DNA of 13,419 nt from JANNHP01 sp031404455 (GTDB lineage: Bacteria > Planctomycetota > JAJSAM01 > JAJVHW01). Numbering within the stretch: the stretch's first letter is position 1; every line of letters begins with the position of its first letter. Below, in pieces: positions 7,194 to 13,419 of this stretch. The position numbers were made by a program, and so were the translations under genes. A model generated the notes under the pieces. It ran no database searches. It saw only the letters and a list, made by a program, of their open reading frames with translations, and was not told the DNA's origin. The stretch covers positions 1 to 13,419 of the forward strand of contig JANNHP010000019.1 of the NCBI GenBank assembly GCA_031404455.1, read 5' to 3'.

Positions 7194-8546
7194 TTGTTCA
7201 AACGGATCCTCGTCGCGAACCGGGGCGAGATCGCGCTCCGCGTGATCCGCGCGTGCCGGGAGCTCGGCATCGAGACCGTCGCGGTCTACAGCACGGCCGA
7301 CGCGAAGGCCGGCTACCTGCGCTACGCCGACGAGACGATCTGCATCGGCGCGCCGCCGTCGGCGAAGAGCTACCTCTCGATCCCCAACATCCTCGCGGCC
7401 GCCGAGATCGCCGACGTCGACGCCATCCACCCCGGCTACGGGTTCCTCTCCGAGAACGCCCACTTCGCCGAGATCTGCAGGGCGTCGAACATCGCGTTCA
7501 TCGGCCCGAGCTCCGACGCGATCCGCATGATGGGGAACAAGGCCACCGCGCGCGGCGCGGCCGAGCGGGCGAAGGTCCCGGTCGTCCCGGGCAGCAAGGG
7601 CAAGGTCACCGACGAGAAGGAGGCGCTGAAGGTCGCCCACGAGATCGGATACCCCGTGCTGGTCAAGGCGGTGTCGGGGGGCGGCGGCCGCGGCATGCGA
7701 GTCGCGCACAACGACATGAGCCTCCGCACGGGACTGCAGGCGGCGCAAGCCGAGGCGCAGGCCGCGTTCGGCGACGGCGCCGTGTACCTCGAGCGCTTCC
7801 TCGACCGCCCGCGGCACGTCGAGGTGCAGATCCTCGCGGACGAGCACGGGAACGTGGTCCACCTCCACGAGCGCGACTGCTCCGTGCAGCGGCGGCACCA
7901 GAAGATGGTGGAGGAGAGCCCGTCTCCGTCGCTCCCGCGCGAGGTGCGCAAGCGCATGCACGTCGCGGCGGTCCGGCTGATGAAGCAGGTCGGCTACACG
8001 AACGCGGGCACCGTCGAGTTCCTCGTGGACCGCGACAACACCTTCTATTTCATCGAGGTCAACGCCCGCATCCAGGTCGAGCACCCCGTGACCGAGATGG
8101 TCACGGGCATCGATCTCGTGCAGGAGCAGATCCGCCTCGCCACCGGCGAGAAGCTCGGCTACGACCAGGACGACGTGCGCCACCGCGGATGCGCCATCGA
8201 GGTGCGCGTCAACGCCGAGGATCCCGCGCACGGGTTCCGCGCGTCGCCCGGAAAGGTCACCTCCTGGGTCACTCCCGGCGGTCCCGGCGTCAGGATCGAC
8301 TCGCACGTGTACCCCGGCTACGTGGTGCCGCCGAACTACGACTCGCTGATCGGGAAGCTGATCGTGCACAAGCCCAACCGAAAGCAGGCGCTCGCGGCGC
8401 TCGCGCGGAGCCTCGACGAATTCGGAGTGGCCGGCATCCACACGACGATCCCCTTCTACAAGAAGATCCTGTCGCACTCCGGGTTCGCCGCCGGTCACTA
8501 CGACACCGGGTTCGTGGAGGATTTCCTCGTCGGGAGCGGCGACTGA
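7194..8546 (+). CDS. accC: Acetyl-CoA carboxylase biotin carboxylase subunit
   Basis: 450-residue ATP-grasp enzyme that carboxylates the biotin on AccB using ATP and bicarbonate. Domain order is normal: N-terminal domain (ILVANRGEIALRVIRA, 5-20; HPGYGFLSENA, 79-89), ATP-grasp domain with the Gly-rich loop SGGGGRGMR (161-169), and biotin carboxylase C-terminal domain (about 333-445). Residues matching the E. coli active site are all present at nearly identical numbers: Lys116, Lys158, His208, Lys237, Glu275, Glu288, Asn290, Arg292, Glu296 and Arg338. The start is TTG 7194, which gives MFKRILVANRG as in the family; a GTG at 7119 would overlap accB by 62 bases and add 25 unrelated residues. Only a weak GGGG (7183-7186) precedes it. 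It is the last gene of the run; accA and accD are not here. Confidence 0.97.
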   Translation: MFKRILVANRGEIALRVIRACRELGIETVAVYSTADAKAGYLRYADETICIGAPPSAKSYLSIPNILAAAEIADVDAIHPGYGFLSENAHFAEICRASNIAFIGPSSDAIRMMGNKATARGAAERAKVPVVPGSKGKVTDEKEALKVAHEIGYPVLVKAVSGGGGRGMRVAHNDMSLRTGLQAAQAEAQAAFGDGAVYLERFLDRPRHVEVQILADEHGNVVHLHERDCSVQRRHQKMVEESPSPSLPREVRKRMHVAAVRLMKQVGYTNAGTVEFLVDRDNTFYFIEVNARIQVEHPVTEMVTGIDLVQEQIRLATGEKLGYDQDDVRHRGCAIEVRVNAEDPAHGFRASPGKVTSWVTPGGPGVRIDSHVYPGYVVPPNYDSLIGKLIVHKPNRKQALAALARSLDEFGVAGIHTTIPFYKKILSHSGFAAGHYDTGFVEDFLVGSGD

Positions 8547-8654
8547 GGCGCGCGGCAGGCTCGTCCAACTGCGGAAGTACGACGGAAATGCCGATGACGA
8601 CGGATGTCCGCTCACGACAACGTTGCGCGGCCAGGATGGCTGAGTACCATCTCC

Positions 8655-8671
8655 GAGCCCAATCCAGGCTC
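8655..8671 (+). other. Small hairpin, leader of export cluster
   Basis: GAGCC (8655-8659) and GGCTC (8667-8671) form a perfect 5-bp stem around a 7-base loop. It lies 4 bases before a second, stronger hairpin. Chance is possible for such a short stem. Confidence 0.3.
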
Positions 8672-8675
8672 CTCG

Positions 8676-8695
8676 CTCCGTCCAAGTTGGCGGAG
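8676..8695 (+). other. Hairpin or operator-like dyad upstream of the FecR-domain gene
   Basis: CTCCG (8676-8680) pairs with CGGAG (8691-8695), and inside it CCA (8682-8684) pairs with TGG (8688-8690), leaving loop AGT and one bulged T at 8681. This gives 8 base pairs in 20 bases. No T-run follows, so it is not a classic terminator. It could be a leader stem, a transcript-stabilising structure or a protein-binding dyad; the sequence does not say which. Confidence 0.4.
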
Positions 8696-8752
8696 GGGGA
8701 ACGGGTCACGGGAGTGGTCGTGGCGTTCGGACGTCTGCACAGGGAGGCGAGG

Positions 8753-9685
8753 ATGAGGACCGTATTGCGCCGGATGCTGGTGGCGGCGACGTCTCTGGCG
8801 CTCGTCGCGGCAGCAGCGACGGCCGGGGCTGTCGACGTCGCGAAGGCGCGCGACGCGACGGGGTCGTCGTCGATCACCCGCGACGGCAAGACCTCGCCTG
8901 TCGGCAGCTCGACTCAGTTCCAGGAGGGGGACATCGTCCGCGTCCCTTCGGACGGCCGGCTGACGATCGAATTCGGCGACGGCGCGTCGCTCGCGATGGT
9001 GGGACCCGCCGGCCTCAGGTTCGGCCCGATGAACCCGCTCGGCCGCCGCGTCGTCCTCGGCTCCGGCGTCATCACCGAGGCGACGGTCCTCGGGATAGCG
9101 GTCGAGATCCAGGCGCCGAACCCCTACGACTGCTCGCTCGTGCTCCAGAACGCGCGGGCGTTCGCGCGGGTCAACCCCGGCGAGTCCGTGCAGTTCCAGA
9201 AACTCGAGGGCGTCTACGCGAAGGCGTATCTCGGCAACACGCCGACCGATCTCGGCCAGAGCCCGTGGCTCCTGAACGCGCGCGACGGCTCGGTGGCGAT
9301 GGGAACGCCGCCGCAGGGTCGCGAGACCGGACCCCGCGGGGCTCTGAAGGAAACGGCGCTCGCGAACGACGGCGTGAGAGTGATCGTCGGGGGCCGGGCG
9401 ATCGTCTTCATGCCGGCGAAGAGCTTCAAGCGTGAGACGACCGCGCGCGGCGGCTACCTGCTCTGCTTCAACGGAGCCGACGGCGAGTGGGGCACGGTCG
9501 ACGCCGGCCGCGAGAACACGTTCTTCCTCGCCAGCGGGAACTGCGTGGAGTTCGACGCGAACGGGGACGTCATCCGGTTCGACGGAGTGATGCACATCTA
9601 CGAGCCGCTCTTCGACTCGGTCTACACGCACGATCCGATCGAGAACGCGATCGACGCCAGCCCTTCGTACTCGAAGAAGCGATAG
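8753..9685 (+). CDS. Secreted FecR-domain protein heading the polysaccharide export cluster
   Basis: 310-residue exported protein. Residues 1-26 form a signal peptide (MRTVLRRM, then an Ala/Leu core, cleavage near AGA26). Residues about 40-140 resemble a FecR domain: a charged strand ITRDGKTSPVG, EGDIVRVPSDGRLTIEFGDGASLAMVGPAGLRF (58-90), then short beta-strands. Residues 150-310 match no family I recognise; they include Gly-rich beta segments (GGYLLCFNGADGEWGTV, 233-249; NCVEFDANGDVIRFDG, 263-278) and an acidic, aromatic end. ATG 8753 follows AGGGAGG (8741-8747). Iron-uptake FecR proteins have one membrane helix and pair with a sigma factor; neither is present here, so iron signalling is unlikely. 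The barrel gene follows 49 bases later on the same strand, so a role in envelope or glycan export is inferred from context only. Alternatives include a cell-wall-binding or scaffold protein. Confidence 0.78.
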   Translation: MRTVLRRMLVAATSLALVAAAATAGAVDVAKARDATGSSSITRDGKTSPVGSSTQFQEGDIVRVPSDGRLTIEFGDGASLAMVGPAGLRFGPMNPLGRRVVLGSGVITEATVLGIAVEIQAPNPYDCSLVLQNARAFARVNPGESVQFQKLEGVYAKAYLGNTPTDLGQSPWLLNARDGSVAMGTPPQGRETGPRGALKETALANDGVRVIVGGRAIVFMPAKSFKRETTARGGYLLCFNGADGEWGTVDAGRENTFFLASGNCVEFDANGDVIRFDGVMHIYEPLFDSVYTHDPIENAIDASPSYSKKR

Positions 9686-9734
9686 CGTGGGAGCGCGCAA
9701 GGCAGCGTCCGTCGGCGGACCAGAGGGGAACTCG
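9686..9734 (+). promoter_or_regulatory. Short gap with small hairpin and ribosome binding site of the barrel gene
   Basis: GTCCG (9707-9711) and CGGAC (9716-9720) can pair around a 4-base loop, ending just before AGAGGGG (9722-9728), the ribosome binding site for ATG 9735. The stem could lightly modulate access to the site, but it is short. The RBS fixes the start at 9735 rather than at GTG 9687. Confidence 0.35.
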
Positions 9735-11267
9735 ATGAAGAAGACAGGCCGGAGACTGGGCGGACTCGCTGCGGGCGCGTGTCTCTACGCTTTCGCCCTG
9801 CCGGCGCTCGCGCAGGACGCGGCGACGGGCGGGGCGACCGTGAAGCCCGGCACGCCGGGCTCCGACGCCAACGCCGCCGTCAAGACCGTCGCGACGTGGG
9901 AGGCAGCAGCAGAGAGCCAGCCCGAGACGGTCGAGGACACGTTCTTCCGCCTGGCTCGCGACTTCCTCTCCAACTACGACAACGGCTTTCGCCGGCTGGG
10001 AAGCGTCCCGATCTGGCCTCGCGGCGAGATGAAGATCGGCGGTTTCCGGATCTTCCCGTTCCTGCGCCAGGCGGTGGAGTGGGAAGACAACTACTTCCTG
10101 CAGCCCGCGACCGGCCAGGCGGAGGACGACCACGGGCGCCAGCCCCAGTGGACGCACGTCAACGAGGTCGGCGCGATCGCCGACACCGCGCTGGCCGGCG
10201 GTCGCCTGAAGATCGGCATCGGGGTCGACTCGGTGTGGAACGTTCGCTACGGCGACGCACCGCCCGACACGTGGGACTTCCAGGGCAACATCACGGCGAC
10301 TTACACGTGGCCGACGGGGATGTGGCTCTCGACCGGAATGACCTACGACAGGCGCCACGACCCGGCGGACGTCCCGAACCTCTCCGACGACTTTGGCCGC
10401 TCCGACCGCAACGGCTTCGTCACCCTCGGCTTCGACCGCGACCTCTTCTTCGGTTCGAAGCTGAAGTACGAGGTGGGCCTCAACACCGGCAGCTATCAGG
10501 CCGACGACGCGGCGTACTCCGACATGGACCGCACGGAGAGCATCTTCCACGTGAAGGTGTCGTACCCCTTCCTCAGGGAGACGACCCGGCTCTTCACCCT
10601 CGTGACCTACCAGATCGACAACCGCAACTCCGACGCCGTCAACGACGGGCAGTCCGTGGGCATCAACTTCGGGATGGAGGGCTCGATCCCGCTCCGCGAG
10701 GGCGCGTACCGCTCGATCCGCGGACAGATCTCCGTCGGGTTCGACAGCGCTCTCTACGAGAACGACACCTACCGGCGCGGCTCGGAGACGCTGGTGGCCG
10801 ACAGCAACCGCCGCGCGACCAACCTCAACCTCCTCGCGGCTCTCCAGTACGTGATGTCGCCGAGGTCGACCGTCGATCTGCGCTACGCGCACGACACCGA
10901 GTTCAGCTTCTACGGCAACTACCAGGTCGTGGATCGCGTGGACCTTTCGTTCACTCACAACTTCACCCGCCGCCTGACCGGCCGGATCAGCGCCTACTAC
11001 GAGCACACGGATCCGAGCGGAAACGATCCGGCGCAGTCGATCCCGCCGAACAACCTCTCGAGCAACGACGACAACATGAACCTCGAGGGTCTCGGCGTAG
11101 GATTCCGGTACGCCTTCAACGAGTGGATGGACATCGACATCTCGGCCGACGTCGAGAACCGCAACGACCACGTGGACAAGTCGTACAAGAACTACCGCGG
11201 CGTGCTGGGCGTCACTTTCTTCCTCAACGCCCTGACCCCGAAGCCGAGAACTGCGATCGCGCCGTAG
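9735..11267 (+). CDS. Outer-membrane beta-barrel, BBP2_2/EpsL-like, of the polysaccharide export cluster
   Basis: 510-residue predicted outer-membrane protein. A signal peptide covers 1-26 (MKKTGRRLGG, hydrophobic core, ALA before QDA). A low-complexity Ala/Thr/Gly stretch follows to about residue 55. From about 98 on, the pattern KIGGFRIFPFLRQAVEWEDNYF fits the opening of putative beta-barrel porin 2 (BBP2_2), a group common in exopolysaccharide loci. The rest alternates polar and hydrophobic residues with many Tyr/Phe/Trp and Asp/Asn-rich turns (SVWNVRYGDAPPDTWDF, TATYTWPTGMWLSTGMTYDRR), and the C-terminus ends in a strand GVLGVTFFLN. This pattern is what 16- to 18-strand barrels show; I did not count strands. 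RBS AGAGGGG supports ATG 9735. Placed between the FecR-domain and OPX genes, it probably forms the outer-membrane passage for the polymer. A general porin is the alternative. Confidence 0.85.
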   Translation: MKKTGRRLGGLAAGACLYAFALPALAQDAATGGATVKPGTPGSDANAAVKTVATWEAAAESQPETVEDTFFRLARDFLSNYDNGFRRLGSVPIWPRGEMKIGGFRIFPFLRQAVEWEDNYFLQPATGQAEDDHGRQPQWTHVNEVGAIADTALAGGRLKIGIGVDSVWNVRYGDAPPDTWDFQGNITATYTWPTGMWLSTGMTYDRRHDPADVPNLSDDFGRSDRNGFVTLGFDRDLFFGSKLKYEVGLNTGSYQADDAAYSDMDRTESIFHVKVSYPFLRETTRLFTLVTYQIDNRNSDAVNDGQSVGINFGMEGSIPLREGAYRSIRGQISVGFDSALYENDTYRRGSETLVADSNRRATNLNLLAALQYVMSPRSTVDLRYAHDTEFSFYGNYQVVDRVDLSFTHNFTRRLTGRISAYYEHTDPSGNDPAQSIPPNNLSSNDDNMNLEGLGVGFRYAFNEWMDIDISADVENRNDHVDKSYKNYRGVLGVTFFLNALTPKPRTAIAP

Positions 11268-11357
11268 TCGCCCTGTAGATTGATGCATGTTCCGTTGCGT
11301 CCGTCCGCGTGCATGCGCAGGAGGGCGATCGTCCCAACGGATCGAAGGAGTTGGAAC
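11268..11357 (+). promoter_or_regulatory. Spacer before the OPX gene with inverted and direct repeats
   Basis: This 90-bp gap holds a 7-bp inverted repeat TCCGTTG (11291-11297) / CAACGGA (11335-11341) that would enclose 37 bases, and two copies of TGCATG (11284-11289 and 11310-11315). GAAGGAG (11344-11350) is a strong ribosome binding site 7 bases before ATG 11358. The inverted repeat ends 2 bases before this site, so folding could affect translation. No promoter stands out. Confidence 0.3.
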
Positions 11358-12308
11358 ATGCGATGGATCCAGTGGTCCTTGCTCGCGCTCTGCCTCGTCG
11401 CGGTCGCGCCGTTCGTGCTCCCTTCCGCATCCGGCCAGGAGAAGGACCCGACGCTGCGTGACCTCGATGCCTATCGCCTGCGGGTGGGCGACGAGGTGGA
11501 GATCCAGGTCTTCAACGGAAACAAGCTCGCCGCCGACGCCACGAGGCGCCTGCAGGTCCCCGCGAACGGCGACGTGTCGTTCCCGCCGATCGGCAAGATC
11601 CACCTCCTCGGCCGGACGGTCTTCGAGGTGCAGGAGGCGGTCGCAGCGAAGTACAAGGACGAGGGCTACCTGCAGACGCCCAACGTCGGCTGCGTCGTCA
11701 CCATGTTCGAGCCGCGGCCCGTGTTCCTCATGGGCGCGGTGCAGGGGCAGGTCCTCCTGCCGGTCCACAAGAACATCCGCATCCTCGAGGTCCTCGCGAA
11801 GGCGGGGGCGCTCGGCCAGATGAGTGCGACTCCCGGCACCGGGACGAGCGGCTATTCCTCGGGCGCCGACTTCAGCCACGTCCGCGTCCGGCGCATGGAC
11901 GCGAAGGGCGAGGAGTCGTTCACGTTCGAGGTGAACGTCGACGACATCCTGGAGCGCAACCAGAACCAGCAGAACATCGTCATCTTCGAGAACGACATCA
12001 TCATCGTCCCTCTGCTGCAGGGTGCCAACCCTCAGTCCGCCGACTGGGTCTACGTGCTCGGCAAGGTGAACCAGCCGGGGCGCCAGCCGATCATCAAGGG
12101 GCGCACGCCGTTCACCCTGACGAAGCTCATCGCGATCTGCGGCGACTTCCAGAACTTCGCCGACCGGACGAAGGTCAAGATCATCCGCACGACGGCGACC
12201 GGGCGCGTGCCGTACACGATCGACTTCGACGACATCATCGAGGGCAAGCTCGCCGACTTCGAGATGAAGCCCGACGACCTCGTGTACGTCCCGGAGAACT
12301 GGATCTAG
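11358..12308 (+). CDS. Polysaccharide export protein, OPX/Wza family, lacking the C-terminal outer-membrane helix
   Basis: 316-residue exported protein of the OPX family, which forms the periplasmic channel for capsule or exopolysaccharide. Signal peptide 1-26 (MRWIQWSLLALCLVAV, cleavage near ASG before QEK). LALC is not a convincing lipobox because Leu precedes Cys and the site is early, so a lipid anchor as in E. coli Wza is doubtful. The Poly_export domain is at about 37-118 (YRLRVGDEVEIQVFNGNKLAADATRRLQV, then GDVSFPPIGKI). First SLBB-like domain 121-220 (VFLMGAVQGQVLLPV, RILEVLAKAGAL), with a Gly/Ser-rich loop at 157-170. Second 229-313 (WVYVLGKVNQPGRQPI, TLTKLIAICGDF). The protein stops at VPENWI directly after this domain. 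E. coli Wza (379 residues) continues into an amphipathic helix that makes the outer-membrane pore; it is absent here. GAAGGAG at 11344-11350 selects ATG 11358. Confidence 0.93.
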   Translation: MRWIQWSLLALCLVAVAPFVLPSASGQEKDPTLRDLDAYRLRVGDEVEIQVFNGNKLAADATRRLQVPANGDVSFPPIGKIHLLGRTVFEVQEAVAAKYKDEGYLQTPNVGCVVTMFEPRPVFLMGAVQGQVLLPVHKNIRILEVLAKAGALGQMSATPGTGTSGYSSGADFSHVRVRRMDAKGEESFTFEVNVDDILERNQNQQNIVIFENDIIIVPLLQGANPQSADWVYVLGKVNQPGRQPIIKGRTPFTLTKLIAICGDFQNFADRTKVKIIRTTATGRVPYTIDFDDIIEGKLADFEMKPDDLVYVPENWI

Positions 12309-12334
12309 CGCGGCTGCGAGGAACGAAGGGCAGC

Positions 12335-12340
12335 AGGAGA
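12335..12340 (+). promoter_or_regulatory. Ribosome binding site deciding the GTG start of the Wzz/Wzc-type gene
   Basis: AGGAGA lies 5 bases before GTG 12346. This places the start 37 bases after the OPX stop and 27 residues before the first membrane helix. The next in-frame start, ATG 12421, would leave only the lysine and arginine ahead of the helix and lacks a comparable site. Confidence 0.55.
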
Positions 12341-12345
12341 TCCTC

Positions 12346-13419
12346 GTGCAGACCAACGCGGGCGGTTCGTATCCCAGTCTGAGCCAGCCCACCCACGTCT
12401 GGGACTACTGGGCCGTCGTGATGAAGCGGATCATCCTCGTGATCCTCTTCTGCCTCGTGTGCGTCGGCGCCTCTTACTTCATCACGCAGCGCCAGCAGAA
12501 GCTCTACCGCTCGACCTCGACGATCCAGATCCTGCCGCCCTCCGTGCTCGGGCAGACGGACACGCTCTTCACCCCGGCCATCGTCAACGACGAGGTCTAC
12601 CTCGCGACGCAGCTCGCCATCCTCGCCACGCCCGAGACCATCACGGCTGCCGTGAAGGAATCGGGTCTCTCGACCGCGAAGGACTTCCAGGGCAAGAGCG
12701 AGGACGACATCGCGAAGATGGCGTTCGGGCGGATCGAGTGCACCCGACGCCGCGGTCTCTATCTCGTGGACGTCTCGGTGATCGGGCCCGAGCCGAAGGT
12801 GCTCGATGACCTCTGCAACGCGCTCGTGAGGTCGTTCCAGTCGAGGCAGCGGTCGGAGTCGAAGAAGCTGCGGGAGGACCGCAAGGCGTCGATCGACGCA
12901 GCCATCCAGTCGGCCGATTCGAACATCAAGATGCTGCAGATCGATAGGACGAGCCGGCTGTCGGGGGCGAACTTCGCCATCAGCACCTTCGAGTCCGAGT
13001 ACGACAAGATCCAGGCGAGCCGCGAGCGCTTCGGAAAGATCGACGACGAGCTCTACGCGGACCTGATGGAGCGGGAGCCGGTGGTGAACGCGCTGAAGGA
13101 GGCGCGCAAGGATCCCGCGGCGTGGACCGAAGCGATCGCCCGCGATCCGTTCATCCTCTCCAACGCGAAGGTGAAGGAGGTCGACGACCGGATCCTCCAG
13201 TGGCGCGACGAGCGCGACGCCAAGCTCCGCGGCGGACTCGGAGAGAACGACGAACGCATCCAGGCGATCGACGACCAGATCGAGCGCGCGGTGAAGGCCC
13301 GCTCGCGGGTCATCGACGAACAGGTCAGCTCGTACATCCTCGAGTTCGCGAACATGTCGACGAAGCACGCGAGTCTTCGCAGGCAGGTGGAGCTGAAGAC
13401 CCAGGAGCTCGCCTCGGCG
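12346..13419 (+). CDS. Wzz/Wzc-type polysaccharide co-polymerase, N-terminal part (3' end outside window)
   Basis: First 358 residues of an inner-membrane protein that controls chain length or drives export of polysaccharide; no stop occurs before the window ends. A cytoplasmic start with VWDYWAVVMKR (18-28) leads into the first membrane helix (29-47, ILVILFCLVCVGASYFI). The Wzz periplasmic domain begins YRSTSTIQILPPSV (54-67), continues with ATQLAILATPETI (87-99) and LVDVSVIGPEPKVLDDLCNALVRSF (140-164), and from about 165 to 358 becomes long, charged helices likely to be coiled coil. Start GTG 12346 follows AGGAGA. The second helix and any C-terminal tyrosine kinase domain lie beyond the edge, so it cannot be decided whether this is a Wzc-type kinase or a kinase-less protein. 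It follows the OPX gene by 37 bases, the usual partner arrangement. Confidence 0.92.
   Translation, partial: MQTNAGGSYPSLSQPTHVWDYWAVVMKRIILVILFCLVCVGASYFITQRQQKLYRSTSTIQILPPSVLGQTDTLFTPAIVNDEVYLATQLAILATPETITAAVKESGLSTAKDFQGKSEDDIAKMAFGRIECTRRRGLYLVDVSVIGPEPKVLDDLCNALVRSFQSRQRSESKKLREDRKASIDAAIQSADSNIKMLQIDRTSRLSGANFAISTFESEYDKIQASRERFGKIDDELYADLMEREPVVNALKEARKDPAAWTEAIARDPFILSNAKVKEVDDRILQWRDERDAKLRGGLGENDERIQAIDDQIERAVKARSRVIDEQVSSYILEFANMSTKHASLRRQVELKTQELASA

Larger units (their letters stand above)
8547..8752 (+). promoter_or_regulatory. Intergenic spacer with presumed promoter and leader of the polysaccharide export cluster
   Basis: These 206 bp, the longest gap in the window, separate accC from the export cluster. 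No rho-independent terminator with a T-run is present. A weak promoter-like pair TTGCGC (8623-8628), 16 bases, TACCAT (8645-8650) would start transcription near 8657, just ahead of or within two hairpins. The frame of the next gene stays open through this gap, with an ATG at 8588, but using it would put 55 residues in front of a good signal peptide, so I treat the gap as noncoding. Confidence 0.35.

Noticed and set aside
8676..8710. Rho-independent terminator for the accC operon
   Set aside because: The hairpin is followed by G-rich sequence without a T-run, and it lies 130 bases after the accC stop.
7253..9685. An 810-codon frame suggesting a large fusion upstream of the FecR-domain protein
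   Set aside because: The upstream part is an out-of-frame reading of accC; a signal peptide and AGGGAGG mark ATG 8753 as the real start. The internal ATG at 8588 would bury the signal peptide.
8753..9685. Iron-responsive FecR anti-sigma regulator
   Set aside because: The protein begins with a cleavable signal peptide, has no internal membrane helix and no sigma factor or TonB receptor gene is nearby.
11388..11396. Lipoprotein signal (Cys12) in the OPX protein
   Set aside because: The residues before Cys are Leu-Ala-Leu; the position just before Cys should be small, and Cys12 is too close to the N-terminus. Signal peptidase I cleavage near residue 26 fits better.
9570..12392. A 940-codon open frame on the minus strand across the barrel and OPX genes
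   Set aside because: It lies fully antisense to two genes with clear signal peptides, motifs and ribosome binding sites; its translation is rich in Arg, Asp, Val and His without domain motifs, as expected for the complement of GC-rich codons.
1..13419. CRISPR array, tRNA, rRNA, insertion sequence or integrase
   Set aside because: No spaced direct repeats, cloverleaf-like sequence, terminal inverted repeats or transposase/integrase motifs were seen on either strand.

Overview
This is a GC-rich bacterial window with tight gene packing and a strong G/C preference at third codon positions. The envelope genes (an OPX/Wza-type exporter, an outer-membrane beta-barrel and several signal peptides) point to a diderm bacterium. 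The lineage cannot be fixed from the sequence alone. A Planctomycetota-, Myxococcota- or Acidobacteriota-like high-GC diderm fits, but this is only a guess. I see no tRNA, rRNA, CRISPR array, insertion sequence or integrase, and no compositional break suggesting recent transfer.

Layout. (1) Positions 1-1690, minus strand: the N-terminal 563 residues of a secreted S41 C-terminal processing protease with a HEAT-like helical region ahead of its PDZ domain; its C-terminus lies outside the window. (2) A 186-bp divergent spacer, then a ComM/YifB-type AAA+ ATPase (1877-3373). (3) A compact plus-strand housekeeping run (3421-8546): a GT4 glycosyltransferase, a 40-residue single-pass membrane microprotein, moaC, a moaB/mogA-type gene, asd, accB and accC. 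Four junctions in this run are 4-base stop/start overlaps (ATGA, ATGA, ATGA, TTGA), so translational coupling is likely. It joins molybdenum cofactor synthesis, the aspartate pathway branch point and the biotin carboxylase half of acetyl-CoA carboxylase. (4) After a 206-bp spacer with two small hairpins comes a polysaccharide export cluster (8753-13419+): a secreted FecR-domain protein, a BBP2_2-like outer-membrane barrel, an OPX/Wza-family protein and the first 358 residues of a Wzz/Wzc-type co-polymerase that runs off the window.

How the genes work together. The export cluster would span the envelope: the Wzz-type protein in the inner membrane, the OPX protein in the periplasm or at the outer membrane, and the barrel in the outer membrane. 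The OPX protein ends directly after its second SLBB-like domain. It therefore lacks the C-terminal amphipathic helix with which E. coli Wza crosses the outer membrane, and it has no clear lipobox. The adjacent barrel is the natural candidate for the missing pore. This two-part exit is the most interesting system in the window. Similar pairings of helix-less OPX proteins with barrel porins are known from Myxococcus xanthus, so the principle is not new; the combination with a leading FecR-domain protein is what deserves a closer look.

Very long open frames on the strands opposite these genes (up to 940 codons) are by-products of high GC content and were not annotated.
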